Origin: Arenibaculum pallidiluteum
GTDB taxonomy: Bacteria > Pseudomonadota > Alphaproteobacteria > Azospirillales > Azospirillaceae
DNA: 64,000 bases
NCBI RefSeq assembly: GCF_017355985.1
Contig: NZ_JAFIQU010000008.1
Location: forward strand, 1 to 64,000
Direction of reading: 5' to 3'
Below are positions 16,278-24,723 of the stretch, piece by piece. Made by a program: the position numbers and the translations under genes. A model generated the notes under the pieces. It saw nothing but the letters and a program-made list of their open reading frames with translations, was not told the origin of the DNA and did not search any database. Every line of letters starts with the position of its first letter. The stretch's first letter is position 1.

Positions 16278-17294
16278 TCAAGCCATCTGCTCGGCATAGT
16301 GGCACGCGACCAATCGGCCATCGACCGGGCGCAGCGGCGGCACCTCCGTTGCGCAGCGTTCGGTCGCGAAGGGGCATCGCCGATGATAGGCGCAGCCTGG
16401 GGGCGGGTTCAGAGGCGAGGGAAGCTCGCCCTTCGGGGGCGGTATCTGGGGCTTGTCCTCGAAGGCGACCCTTGGCGTCGCCGCCAGCAGCGTGCGGGTA
16501 TAGGGATGCCGCGCGCGGGCGAAGATCGTCTCCTTGGGGCCGTGCTCCACGGGCTTGCCGAGATACATCACCAGCACGTCCTCGGCGATGTGCCGGACCA
16601 CCGACAGGTCGTGGCTGATGAAGAGGTACGCGAGCTTGAACTCCTCCTGGAGGTCCATCATCAGGTTGAGGACCTGCGCCTGGATCGACACGTCCAGGGC
16701 CGAGACCGGCTCGTCGGCGACGACCACCTCGGGGTTCAGCATCAGGGCGCGGGCGATAGCGATGCGCTGGCGCTGGCCGCCCGAGAACATGTGCGGGTAG
16801 CGGTCGTACTGGTCGGGGCGCATGCCGACCTTGGCCATGATCACGTGCGCCCGCTCGCGCCGCTCGGCCTTGGAAAGGCTGGTGTTGATCTCCAGCGGCT
16901 CCTCGAGGATCTGCCCGACCTTCTTGCGCGGGTTCAGCGAGCCGTAGGGGTTCTGGAAGATCATCTGCACCTTCCGGCGCAGCGTCCTGCCATCGAACTC
17001 GGCCGCGAGCCGCCCGTCGAAACGCATTTCGCCCGAGGTCGGCTCGTCGATCAGCGTGACCACGCGGGCCAGCGTCGACTTCCCGCAGCCGGACTCACCC
17101 ACGACGGCGAGCGTGCTGCCGGCGCGTAGCGCGAAGGACACGCCGTCCACGGCCTTCACCGTGGCATCGGCAGCGAACATGCCGCGGCGGATCGAGTAGT
17201 AGCGTTTCAGATCGCGCGCCTCGAGCACGACCGGCGAGGCCGTCTCGGTCCCGCTGCCGGGCCCCTGCCGCATGTCCATGGCGGTACCGGTCAT
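16278..17294 (-). CDS. dppF: Peptide ABC transporter ATP-binding subunit (DppF/OppF type)
   Basis: A 338-residue ATPase of a peptide/nickel-class importer. Walker [10 protein letters not shown] (66-74), Q-loop in [12 protein letters not shown], signature SGGQRQR (171-177), Walker B VVVADEP (190-196) and H-loop SHD are intact. The C-terminal oligopeptide-transporter extension has a Cys-rich motif ([15 protein letters not shown]). In relatives this binds an iron-sulfur cluster or metal. Its ATG overlaps the stop of the upstream ATPase by four bases, so translation is coupled. It is last in a five-gene dppABCDF operon. Confidence 0.9.
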   Translation of the reverse strand: MTGTAMDMRQGPGSGTETASPVVLEARDLKRYYSIRRGMFAADATVKAVDGVSFALRAGSTLAVVGESGCGKSTLARVVTLIDEPTSGEMRFDGRLAAEFDGRTLRRKVQMIFQNPYGSLNPRKKVGQILEEPLEINTSLSKAERRERAHVIMAKVGMRPDQYDRYPHMFSGGQRQRIAIARALMLNPEVVVADEPVSALDVSIQAQVLNLMMDLQEEFKLAYLFISHDLSVVRHIAEDVLVMYLGKPVEHGPKETIFARARHPYTRTLLAATPRVAFEDKPQIPPPKGELPSPLNPPPGCAYHRRCPFATERCATEVPPLRPVDGRLVACHYAEQMA

Positions 17295-18271
17295 GCCGCC
17301 TGCCCTCCAACCTGGCGCAATGGATGCAGGCACCGCGCGGCGCCCGTCTCGTCGGGAAACATCGGGATCGGTCCCATGCGGCAGTCCGCCTGCGCCTTCG
17401 GGCAGCGCGGATTGAAGACGCAGCCGGGCGGACGGTCGGCGATGCCGGGCACCACGCCCGGGATCGTGGGCAGCCGCCGCCGGCCCAGCGCACGCTCGGG
17501 CAGCGCATCCAGCAGGGCGCCGGTATAAGGGTGCCGCGGCGCCTCGAAGAGGGCGCGCGCGGGGCGGGTCTCGACGACCTGGCCGGCATACATCACGGCG
17601 ACCCGGTGCGCTGTCTCTGCGACCACGCCCATGTCGTGGGTGATCAGGACCAGGGCCATGCCCCGGTCCCTCTGCAGCGAGACGAGCAGGTCCAGGATCT
17701 GCTTCTGGATCGTGACGTCGAGCGCGGTCGTCGGCTCGTCGGCGATCAGCAGGCGCGGGCTGCACGCGATCGCCATGGCGATCATCACGCGCTGGCTCAT
17801 GCCGCCCGAGAGCTGGTGCGGGAAGGCCGAGAGGCGGCTTTCCGGGTCCGGGATCCCGACCTGATCCAGCAGCTCGATGGCGCGGCGGCGGCGCTGCGCC
17901 CGGTCCAGCCCCTCGTGGACCTTCAGGGTCTCCATGATCTGGAAGCCCACCGTGAAGCACGGGTTCAGCGAGGACATGGGCTCCTGGAACACCATCGCCA
18001 CGTCCTTGCCCGTGAGCCGGCGGCGCTGGCGCGGCGACAGGCTGCGCAGGTCGGTGCCCGCGAATTCCATGCGGTCGGCGACGATGCGGCCGTTGTGGCC
18101 AATCAGCCCCATCACGGCGAGCGAGGTGACGGACTTGCCGGATCCGGATTCGCCGACGATGCCCAGCACCTCCCCTTCCTCCACGTGGAGGTCCACGCCG
18201 TCCACGGCGCGGAAGGTGCCGGAGCGGGTCGCGAACTCCACCGACAGGTTGCGGATGTCGAGTAGCGGCAT
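17291..18271 (-). CDS. dppD: Peptide ABC transporter ATP-binding subunit (DppD/OppD type)
   Basis: A 326-residue ATPase, partner of DppF in the same importer. Walker [10 protein letters not shown]-loop [11 protein letters not shown], signature LSGGMSQR, Walker B LLIADEP and H-loop ITHD are present. The C-terminal Cys motif [17 protein letters not shown] is typical of OppD. The ATG at 18271 lies 5 bases after the permease stop. The ending overlaps the dppF start. Substrate is probably di- or oligopeptides. Confidence 0.9.
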   Translation of the reverse strand: MPLLDIRNLSVEFATRSGTFRAVDGVDLHVEEGEVLGIVGESGSGKSVTSLAVMGLIGHNGRIVADRMEFAGTDLRSLSPRQRRRLTGKDVAMVFQEPMSSLNPCFTVGFQIMETLKVHEGLDRAQRRRRAIELLDQVGIPDPESRLSAFPHQLSGGMSQRVMIAMAIACSPRLLIADEPTTALDVTIQKQILDLLVSLQRDRGMALVLITHDMGVVAETAHRVAVMYAGQVVETRPARALFEAPRHPYTGALLDALPERALGRRRLPTIPGVVPGIADRPPGCVFNPRCPKAQADCRMGPIPMFPDETGAARCLHPLRQVGGQAA

Positions 18272-18276
18272 GGCTG

Positions 18277-19188
18277 TCAACGCTTGAGCTTGGGATCGAG
18301 GGCGTCGCGAAGCCCGTCGCCCATGAGGTTGAAGGCGAGAACGGTGACCAGGATCGCGATGCCCGGGAAGGTGACGACCCACCAGGCGCGGGTCACGAAC
18401 TCGCGCGCGGAGGCCAGCATGGTTCCCCATTCCGGAGTGGGAGGCTGGGCTCCCAGGCCGAGGAAGCCGAGCGCGGCCGCATCCAGGATCGCGGTCGAGA
18501 AGCCCAGCGTCGCCTGCACGATCAGGGGCGCCATGCAGTTGGGCAGGATCGTGGAGAACATCAGGCGCAGGGTCCCGGCTCCGCTGACCCGCGAGGCCAC
18601 CACGTAGTCCTTGCCGAGTTCCGAGATCACCGCCGCGCGGGTCAGTCGCGCATAGTGCGGCAGCACCACGATGGATACCGCGAACATGGCGTTGGACAGG
18701 CCGGGCCCCAGGATGGCGACCACCACGATCGCCAGCAGCAGCGAAGGCAGCGCCAGCATCATGTCCATCAGCCGCATGATCGCGACGTCGATCCAGCCCC
18801 GGTAGAAGCCGGCGACAAGGCCGAGCACGATCCCCATGCCCAGCGCAAGCGTCACCACGATCAGGCCGATGGCCATGGAGAGCCGCGCGCCGTGGATCAG
18901 GCGCGAGAGGATGTCGCGCCCGATGTCGTCGGTGCCCAGCGGGAAGCGCAGCGTCCCGCCATCCGCCCAGAAGGGCGGCAGCAGGCGGAAGTCGCGGAAC
19001 TGCTCGGTGGGCGAATGGGGCGCGATCCAGTCCGCGAAGATGGCCAGGATGGCGATCACCACGATCACCAGGAGGCCGGCGACGGCCCCCTTGTTCTCGG
19101 CGAAGCTCCACCAGAAGGTGCGCAGCGGGGATGGCGGCGCCGCCTTCGCGGGGCTGGCCATCATCTCGATGTCGTCAGTGGCGGACAT
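18277..19188 (-). CDS. dppC: Peptide ABC transporter permease (DppC type)
   Basis: A 303-residue inner-membrane permease with about six transmembrane helices, the first near residues 38-58. The N-terminal OppC_N segment is present. The EAA loop that docks the ATPases is visible ([19 protein letters not shown]). [18 protein letters not shown] is the classic DppC motif. It lies four bases after the dppB stop. It pairs with DppB to form the channel. Confidence 0.9.
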   Translation of the reverse strand: MSATDDIEMMASPAKAAPPSPLRTFWWSFAENKGAVAGLLVIVVIAILAIFADWIAPHSPTEQFRDFRLLPPFWADGGTLRFPLGTDDIGRDILSRLIHGARLSMAIGLIVVTLALGMGIVLGLVAGFYRGWIDVAIMRLMDMMLALPSLLLAIVVVAILGPGLSNAMFAVSIVVLPHYARLTRAAVISELGKDYVVASRVSGAGTLRLMFSTILPNCMAPLIVQATLGFSTAILDAAALGFLGLGAQPPTPEWGTMLASAREFVTRAWWVVTFPGIAILVTVLAFNLMGDGLRDALDPKLKR

Positions 19189-19192
19189 GGCT

Positions 19193-20203
19193 TCAGCGTC
19201 CGTGGCGGATGCGGGGATTGAGGATGCCGTAGAGCAGGTCGACGATCAGGTTCACGACGATCACCAGCGTCGCGACCAGAAGCACGCCGCCCTGCAGGAC
19301 CGGGTAGTCACGGCGGTTGATCGATTCGATCAGCCATTTGCCGATCCCGGGCCAGGAGAAGATCGTCTCGGTCAGGATCGCGCCGCCCAGCAGCGTGCCC
19401 ACCTGCAGGCCGATCACCGTGACGACGGGGATCATGGCGTTGCGCAGGGCGTGCAGGCCGACGATCCGGCCGGCGCTCAGCCCCTTGGCACGGGCGGTGC
19501 GGATGTAGTCCTCGCCGAGCACCTCGAGCATGGAGGACCGCGTCATGCGCGCGATCACCGCCAGCGGGATGGTGCCGAGCACGACCGACGGAAGGACCAG
19601 GTGGTGCACCGCCGAGCGGAAGGCCCCGGGCTCGTCCGAGAGCAGCGTGTCGATCAGCATGAAGCCGGTCACGGGCTCGACGTAGTACATGACGGAGAGC
19701 CGGCCTGAGACCGGCGTCCAGCCCAGCGAGACCGAGAACAGCAGGATCAGCAGCAGCGCCCACCAGAAGATCGGCATCGAATAGCCGCCGAGGCTGACCC
19801 CCATCACGGTGTGGTCCCAGAAGGATCCGCGCCGGCTGGCCGCCATGACGCCGGCCGGGAGGCCGAGGATCACCGCGAAGAGGATCGCGCAGACCGAAAG
19901 CTCGACCGTGGCCGGGAACAGCTCCAGGAATTCGAGGAGCACAGGGTTCTTGGTCACCAGCGAGGTCCCGAAGTTTCCCGACAGGATGTCCCCGACATAG
20001 GAGGCGAACTGCACCCACAGCGGCTGATCCAGGCCGAGCTGCTCGCGCAGCATCGCCAGGCGCTCGGGCGTGATGCCGCGCTCGCCCACCCGGACCTCGA
20101 TCGGGTCACCGGGAACGAGGCGGATCAGGAAGAAGCTCAGGAAGGTGATTCCGAGGAAGGTCGGGATCACAAGCGCGGCGCGCGAGATGATGAATTTGAA
20201 CAT
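19193..20203 (-). CDS. dppB: Peptide ABC transporter permease (DppB type)
   Basis: A 336-residue permease with six helices. It starts with the OppB/DppB signature FLSFFLIRLVPGDPIEVRVG and has the EAA loop MLEVLGEDYIRTARAKGLS. The end, LLYGILNPRIRHGR, is typical. It is the second gene of the operon, separated from the binding-protein gene by a stable hairpin that may lower its expression relative to the binding protein. Confidence 0.9.
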   Translation of the reverse strand: MFKFIISRAALVIPTFLGITFLSFFLIRLVPGDPIEVRVGERGITPERLAMLREQLGLDQPLWVQFASYVGDILSGNFGTSLVTKNPVLLEFLELFPATVELSVCAILFAVILGLPAGVMAASRRGSFWDHTVMGVSLGGYSMPIFWWALLLILLFSVSLGWTPVSGRLSVMYYVEPVTGFMLIDTLLSDEPGAFRSAVHHLVLPSVVLGTIPLAVIARMTRSSMLEVLGEDYIRTARAKGLSAGRIVGLHALRNAMIPVVTVIGLQVGTLLGGAILTETIFSWPGIGKWLIESINRRDYPVLQGGVLLVATLVIVVNLIVDLLYGILNPRIRHGR

Positions 20204-20227
20204 GAACCGATCCGTCCAATGACGAAT

Positions 20228-20255
20228 GGCGGGGGAGCCCTGGGGCTCCCCCGCC
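20228..20255 (-). terminator. Intercistronic hairpin between dppA and dppB
   Basis: A perfect 12-base-pair stem (GGCGGGGGAGCC) closed by the loop CTGG, between the dppA stop and dppB start. No T-run follows. In binding-protein transporter operons such hairpins protect the upstream mRNA or partially terminate, giving excess binding protein. Confidence 0.6.
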
Positions 20256-20288
20256 TTCCCGCCTTGGCTCTGCTACGCTAGTCGAGGA

Positions 20289-21896
20289 TCAACGCTTCAG
20301 GTCGACCCCATGGAACTCATGCCGGCCGAAGGGCGAGATCTTGAAGTCGACGACCTCCTTGCGCACCGGCTTGAAGCTGACCGAATGCGCGATCGCGAAC
20401 CACGGCGCCTCCTCGACGAAGATGGCCTGCGCCTGCTCGTAGAGCTTGGTGCGCTCGGCCTTGTCCGAAGACTGCCGCGCCTTGGTCACGAGATCGTTGA
20501 AGGGCTGGTTGCACCACTTCGCGATGTTCGACCCGCCCGCGCGGGCCGCATCGCAGCCCAGCAGCACGTTCAGGAAGTTGTCGGGGTCGCCGTTGTCGCC
20601 GGTCCAGCCGAGCTGGGCCATCATGTGCTCGCCCTGCTGGGCGCGCTTGCGGTACTCGCCCCACTCGTAGGAGACGATGTTCGCCTTGATGCCGAGCTTG
20701 GCGAGGTCGGCCTGGACGAGTTCGGCGATGCGCTGGGCGTTCGGATTGTAGGGACGCTTCACCGGCATCGCCCACAGGTCGGTCTCGAAGCCGTTGGCGA
20801 GCCCGGCCTCCGCCAGGAGCTTCTTGGCCTGGTCCGGGTCGTACGGATAGGCCTTCGTCTCCTTGTTGTAGGACCAGATGGTCGGCGGGATCGGATTGTG
20901 CGCGGCGACGCCGGCGCCCTGATAGACCGCCTCGATGATGGCCTTCTTGTCGATGGCCATGTTCAGCGCCTTGCGCACGCGCTTGTCGTCGAAGGGCTTC
21001 TTCGTGACGTTGAAGGCGAGATAGCCGACGTTCAGGCCTTCCTGCGACATCAGGTTGATGTTCGGATCCGTCCGCATGGACGCGAGGTCCGCCGGGTTCG
21101 GATAGGGCATCACGTGGCACTCGCCGGCCTTCAGCTTCTGATAGGCGACCGAGGCATCGGACGTGATCGAGAACACCAGGTTGTCCAGCTTCTCGCGGCC
21201 GCGGAAGTACTGGTCATTGGCCCGGTAACGGATCTGCGCGTCCTTCTGGTAGTTCACGAAGGTGAAGGGACCGGTGCCGATCGGCTCCTGGTCGAGCTTC
21301 TCCGGCGTGCCCTTCTTCATCTGGAAGTCGGCGTACTCCGCCGAGAGGATCGAGGCGAACATCATCGCCATGTTGGCGATGAACGGGGCCTCGGGGCGCT
21401 TCAGCTTGAAGCGGACGGTGTAGTCGTCGACCCTGTCGATGGACTCGAGAAGGTCCGCCATGCCCATGTCGTTGAAGTAGTCGTACTCGCCGCCGGACAC
21501 GTTGTGGTAGGGATGATCCTTCTTCCACATCCGGCTGAACGAGAACAGCACGTCGTCGGCGTTGAAGTCGCGCGTCGGCTTGAACTCGCGGCTGGAGTGC
21601 CACTTCACGCCCTTGCGCAGGAAGAACGTGTAGGTCTTGCCCTCGTCGGAGACCTCCCAGCGCTCGGCGAGCCCGGGGATCACGTTGGTCGTGCCGCGCT
21701 CGAACTCGGCGAGGCGGTTGTAGACCGGCTGCGTCGCATCGAACGTCGTGCCGGTGGTGTTGATCTGGGGATTGAAGTTCTCCGGGCTTCCCTCGGAGCA
21801 GTAGACGAGGGTCTTGGAGCCCTGCGCCTGCGCCGGCGCGATGGCTCCCGCCGCCAGGGCCAGGCCCATGGCTGCACCGTACATGACCTTCCTCAC
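20289..21896 (-). CDS. dppA: Peptide ABC transporter substrate-binding protein (DppA type)
   Basis: A 535-residue periplasmic binding protein of the SBP_bac_5 family. A Sec signal (MGLALAAGAIAPAQAQ, cleavage near 25) is followed by LVYCSEGSPENFNPQI and the family signature near residue 95 (KGVKWHSSREFKPTRDFNADDV). It captures peptides for DppBCDF. The first in-frame start is GTG at 21896, with AGGGAG seven bases upstream; an ATG lies four codons later. It is the first gene of the operon, with the promoter probably in the 218-base gap upstream. Confidence 0.92.
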   Translation of the reverse strand: MRKVMYGAAMGLALAAGAIAPAQAQGSKTLVYCSEGSPENFNPQINTTGTTFDATQPVYNRLAEFERGTTNVIPGLAERWEVSDEGKTYTFFLRKGVKWHSSREFKPTRDFNADDVLFSFSRMWKKDHPYHNVSGGEYDYFNDMGMADLLESIDRVDDYTVRFKLKRPEAPFIANMAMMFASILSAEYADFQMKKGTPEKLDQEPIGTGPFTFVNYQKDAQIRYRANDQYFRGREKLDNLVFSITSDASVAYQKLKAGECHVMPYPNPADLASMRTDPNINLMSQEGLNVGYLAFNVTKKPFDDKRVRKALNMAIDKKAIIEAVYQGAGVAAHNPIPPTIWSYNKETKAYPYDPDQAKKLLAEAGLANGFETDLWAMPVKRPYNPNAQRIAELVQADLAKLGIKANIVSYEWGEYRKRAQQGEHMMAQLGWTGDNGDPDNFLNVLLGCDAARAGGSNIAKWCNQPFNDLVTKARQSSDKAERTKLYEQAQAIFVEEAPWFAIAHSVSFKPVRKEVVDFKISPFGRHEFHGVDLKR

Positions 21897-22114
21897 GACA
21901 GAACTCCCTGCTTACGGGTCTATTATCATTAAGCCCTTGTGGGCCCGGGCCCGAGAATAGACCTTCGCAGGTCAGCGCTGTCAAACCCAAGTTGATCGGG
22001 CGGTCAGCCTTGGCCGGGCCGCCGCCGCGGCGCTGCGCCGGGGCCGCAACGGCATGCCTCCAGGCGGCGCCGCGACCGGCTGCGGCGGGCCTCCGAAGGC
22101 CCGCCGGGCCGCTC

Positions 22115-22654
22115 TCAGGCAGGCTGGCCGGGGTGCCGGAACTCGTAGTAGCTCGGCCCCTGCCCGCCCGGCCCACCCTGGCCGCCCGGCGCATAGGGCT
22201 TGTCCGGCATCTTCGGCTGCGGAGGCGTGTAGAAGCGCGGCTCCTGGCGATCCCAGCTGGGCTCGAAGGGCTGGCGCATCATGGGCTGCGTGCCCTGGCG
22301 GCTCGACTCCTCCATGGTCTGCTGCAGCTGCTCGGCCAGCTTGCGGTCCCATGGCATCTTGTAGAGGCTCGGCGCGTCGTTCCAGCGCAGGGTGAGATAG
22401 ATCGCATCGCCCTCGATGAGAGTTGCCGAGAGAACCGAGGCCTCCTTGACCTGGGTGTTCACCCATTCCAGCGTGACCGGCTTCGCGCGCCCCAGCAGGC
22501 TGGCCGGCGCGGCGTAGGCCGCCGGCAGGAGAAGCGCGAAGAGCGCCACGATCAGGACGCGCGCGAGTCCCGAGCTCGCCCAGCGCAGGGCGACAAAGAC
22601 CAGAAGGAGCGCGACGACGGCGACGAAGACGAACAGATAGGTCAGCGTTTCCAT
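22115..22654 (-). CDS. Membrane protein, third gene of an ExbB-like cassette
   Basis: A 179-residue protein with two N-terminal transmembrane helices (about 5-25 and 33-50). A soluble part follows (VTLEWVNTQVKEASVLSATL, about 60-130), and then a Pro/Gly/Gln-rich disordered tail (PGGQGGPGGQGP) ending in SYYEFRHPGQPA. I do not recognise a family. It begins 14 bases after the stop of the DVDLWV protein with an ACGAGG ribosome site, so it belongs to the same operon. It may be a partner of the channel or a periplasm-facing accessory protein. Confidence 0.65.
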   Translation of the reverse strand: METLTYLFVFVAVVALLLVFVALRWASSGLARVLIVALFALLLPAAYAAPASLLGRAKPVTLEWVNTQVKEASVLSATLIEGDAIYLTLRWNDAPSLYKMPWDRKLAEQLQQTMEESSRQGTQPMMRQPFEPSWDRQEPRFYTPPQPKMPDKPYAPGGQGGPGGQGPSYYEFRHPGQPA

Positions 22655-22668
22655 GACCTCGTTTCCCG

Positions 22669-23280
22669 TTAGAGGGCCTTCGCAGCGCGGAGCGGCTTGT
22701 GCAGGGCGTTGATGCTGCCCGCGACGAGTTCGCCGCGCTCGTTCAGACGGAATCGGAAAGCGGTGAGTTCCTGGCCCTCCCGTTCCAGCCGAACGGTCGT
22801 CGACGCGATGGGCCGCGCCCCGCCGTCCTTGTCTGCCTTTACGCGCGCCACCACGCGAACCTGCACCGGATAGACGGTATCGAGGTTCCGGAAGAGGTGG
22901 ACGTTGATTGCGTATTCGCCGGGGGGAATCCCGCGCGAGAACGCCGTCTCGAAGTTGATCTCCGTCGGATCCCCCTGGCTGCCCAGGTCGTCCCTCAGCA
23001 GGTTGAAGATCAGACCGCCCTTGTTGGAATAGCCGACCGGTACGTCGCCCGGCGCCTGGACCCAGAGGTCCACGTCCGTGCGCAGCTTGTCGTCCCAGCG
23101 CACCTCGATGATCACGTTGCCGGGCGGCTCGCTCGATGCGTCGTTGGCCTCCTTGCCCTTGGGATTGATGTGGGGCAGGAGCAGCAGCGTGATGAAAACG
23201 AAGCCGGAGAGGGTCAGGAGTATCAGGTCCCTGAAGACCGTGCCGGCGTCGTCGTCCCCCTCATGCCAGGGATCATGCAT
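22669..23280 (-). CDS. One-helix membrane protein with DVDLWV beta domain, ExbD/TolR-like position
   Basis: A 203-residue protein. A short acidic N-terminus (HEGDDDAGTVF) leads to one transmembrane helix, RDLILLTLSGFVFITLLLLP (about 17-36). An Asp sits at its start, as in ExbD, TolR and MotB, where it carries protons. The periplasmic part is not a TolR or OmpA fold. It carries VIIEVRWDDKLRTDVDLWVQ and a beta-sandwich pattern resembling DUF2135 or pre-peptidase-type domains that often bind calcium. The ATG at 23280 overlaps the stop of the ExbB-like gene by eight bases. The longer frame to 23346 is less likely. Function unknown. Confidence 0.65.
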   Translation of the reverse strand: MHDPWHEGDDDAGTVFRDLILLTLSGFVFITLLLLPHINPKGKEANDASSEPPGNVIIEVRWDDKLRTDVDLWVQAPGDVPVGYSNKGGLIFNLLRDDLGSQGDPTEINFETAFSRGIPPGEYAINVHLFRNLDTVYPVQVRVVARVKADKDGGARPIASTTVRLEREGQELTAFRFRLNERGELVAGSINALHKPLRAAKAL

Positions 23281-23923
23281 GGGCGTCGGCCGGATAGGTG
23301 CCGCCGCCTGGCCCTGCCGGGATTGGGCCGTTCGCATATCCGGCATCGATCAGCGCGGCGGCGAGATTCGCGGTCCCGGTGGCAAGCAGCTGGTAGTTGG
23401 CGGCGAGCCACAGGTTCAGGACCGAGCCGACCAGCGTCGTGTAGAGCGCAACGCCCATGCCGCTGATGAGCTGGCTGACCATGCCTGCGACGGCGGTGGG
23501 GTCCGAGACCGCCTCGGCGCTGACGCCCGACAGCGCCAAGACGAAGCCGACCACGGTCCCGATCAGGCCGAGCAGCACGAGCGTGTTGGCGATGTGGCGG
23601 ATGAAGGCGATCCGCGAGAAGAGGCGCAGTTCCAGCGCCCGGGTCGCGGTCGATCGGTCGTTGTTGACGACGGATTGCCTGTAGGCCGCGAGGCGCCCGC
23701 CCTGCCCCACGCGCAGGTAGTCGAGTTCACGCGTCACCTTGTCAATCCGCCAGGCACTCGCGACAAGGCCGACAACGAACAGCGCGAAGATCAGGATCGA
23801 GATCCCGCTGCTGTCTCCCTGCACGATGCGGTCGACCCAGCCATTGATCCAGACCAGGAAAAGGCCGGCGATCCCGACCAAGTTCAACGCAGCAAAACGA
23901 CTCCAGAGCAGCCAATGATGCAT
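23273..23923 (-). CDS. MotA/TolQ/ExbB-like proton channel family protein
   Basis: A 216-residue membrane protein with four predicted helices (about 8-28, 40-58, 108-133 and 147-180). The MotA/TolQ/ExbB core is clear: LVLLGLIGTVVGFVLALSG followed by GMGVALYTTLVGSVLNLWLAANYQ. This family forms pentameric proton- or sodium-driven stators. The cytosolic loop between helices 2 and 3 is short for MotA. It is the first gene of the cassette; the ATG at 23923 has GAGAGGGA upstream. A perfect EcfG-type promoter lies about 165 bases upstream. It is not next to tonB, tolA, flagellar genes or defence genes. Confidence 0.78.
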   Translation of the reverse strand: MHHWLLWSRFAALNLVGIAGLFLVWINGWVDRIVQGDSSGISILIFALFVVGLVASAWRIDKVTRELDYLRVGQGGRLAAYRQSVVNNDRSTATRALELRLFSRIAFIRHIANTLVLLGLIGTVVGFVLALSGVSAEAVSDPTAVAGMVSQLISGMGVALYTTLVGSVLNLWLAANYQLLATGTANLAAALIDAGYANGPIPAGPGGGTYPADAHA

Positions 23924-24089
23924 GGCATTCCCTCTCCGATCAGGAAGGAATCCGTCGGGGATGCAGAAGTCGATTCGGCCACGCCCGCCCAGTCGCGCGT
24001 TCTAAGATGGCGGTGCCTTATGGCCCGCCCCGCTGGTGCTTCCGGCTCCGGCCCACCGCGGGCCTCCGGTCACGAATCGTCCTTGAGGG

Positions 24090-24114
24090 AACGTCATCGT
24101 CTTGTGAAAGTTCC
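24090..24114 (-). promoter_or_regulatory. EcfG-type promoter candidate for the ExbB-like cassette
   Basis: On the minus strand, GGAAC (24114-24110), 16 bases, then CGTT (24093-24090): an exact match to the alphaproteobacterial general-stress consensus GGAAC-N16/17-CGTT. It reads toward the ExbB-like gene, leaving a leader of about 160 bases. The element is nearly symmetric: on the plus strand the same DNA reads GGAAC-N16-AGTT. Confidence 0.6.
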
Positions 24115-24166
24115 TCCGCCTCTCCCAGTCCGGCGCACGGCCACCCCTCCGGGAGAGACGGCCGCC

Positions 24167-24191
24167 GGAACTGCTTCCGGAATCTACGGTT
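24167..24191 (+). promoter_or_regulatory. EcfG-type promoter candidate for the CBS-domain gene
   Basis: GGAAC (24167-24171), 16 bases, GGTT (24188-24191), pointing at the CBS gene, whose ATG is 41 bases beyond the -10. Eight of the nine fixed positions match the EcfG consensus. The same GGAAC-N16-GGTT occurs before the DUF3072 gene. Confidence 0.55.
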
Positions 24192-24231
24192 GTCGTTGGG
24201 TGGGGTTCTATCATGACCGAAGGAGGCACCC

Positions 24232-24654
24232 ATGAAGGTCCGCGAAGTCATGACCGAGAGCGTTGAGACCGTCGCCCCCGATACCGCCCTGTCCGAGGCG
24301 GCGCGCATGATGCGCGACCTCGACACCGGCTTCCTGCCGGTGGGCGAGAACGACCGCCTCGTCGGCACCTTGACCGATCGCGACATCGCGATCCGCGCCG
24401 TTGCCGAAGGCAAGGACCTGGGCAGCGCAACCGTGCGCGACGCCATGTCCGATCACGTCCGATGGGTCTACGAGGACCAGGATACGGCCGAAGCCGCCCA
24501 GGTCATGGCCGACCACCAGATCCGTCGGCTCGCCGTCCTGAACCGCGACAAGCGGCTCGTCGGCGTGCTCTCTCAGGGCGACATCGCGACCCGCTCCTCC
24601 GAAGACGATCTGCTTGGCCAGACGGTCGAGCAGATCTCGCGCAAGGGCGACTAG
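24232..24654 (+). CDS. CBS-domain pair protein
   Basis: A 140-residue cytoplasmic protein consisting of two CBS motifs (about 7-62 and 72-128): KVREVMTESVETVAPDTALSE and later VRDAMSDHVRWVYEDQDTAE, each followed by the typical GxLPVxxxxRLVGTLTDRDI strand. CBS pairs bind adenine nucleotides and act as energy or redox sensors. A strong AGGAGG lies seven bases upstream. General-stress control is suggested by the promoter candidate. It is divergent from the ExbB-like cassette. Confidence 0.85.
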   Translation: MKVREVMTESVETVAPDTALSEAARMMRDLDTGFLPVGENDRLVGTLTDRDIAIRAVAEGKDLGSATVRDAMSDHVRWVYEDQDTAEAAQVMADHQIRRLAVLNRDKRLVGVLSQGDIATRSSEDDLLGQTVEQISRKGD

Positions 24655-24663
24655 AAGCGACCG

Positions 24664-24710
24664 GAGCGGATCGCGATCGGGCGTGGCCGCCAGTTCGCGC
24701 GAATCCGCTC
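24664..24710. terminator. Possible convergent terminator
   Basis: An 8-base inverted repeat (GAGCGGAT and ATCCGCTC) with a 31-base loop that may pair further, located between the CBS gene and the convergent ABC ATPase gene. Confidence 0.3.
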
Positions 24711-24723
24711 TGACCTCATCGCC

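Noticed and set aside
22115-23923. Zorya-type defence (ZorAB) reading of the ExbB-like cassette
   Set aside because: No OmpA/MotB-like peptidoglycan-binding domain in the partner and no helicase or nuclease gene nearby.
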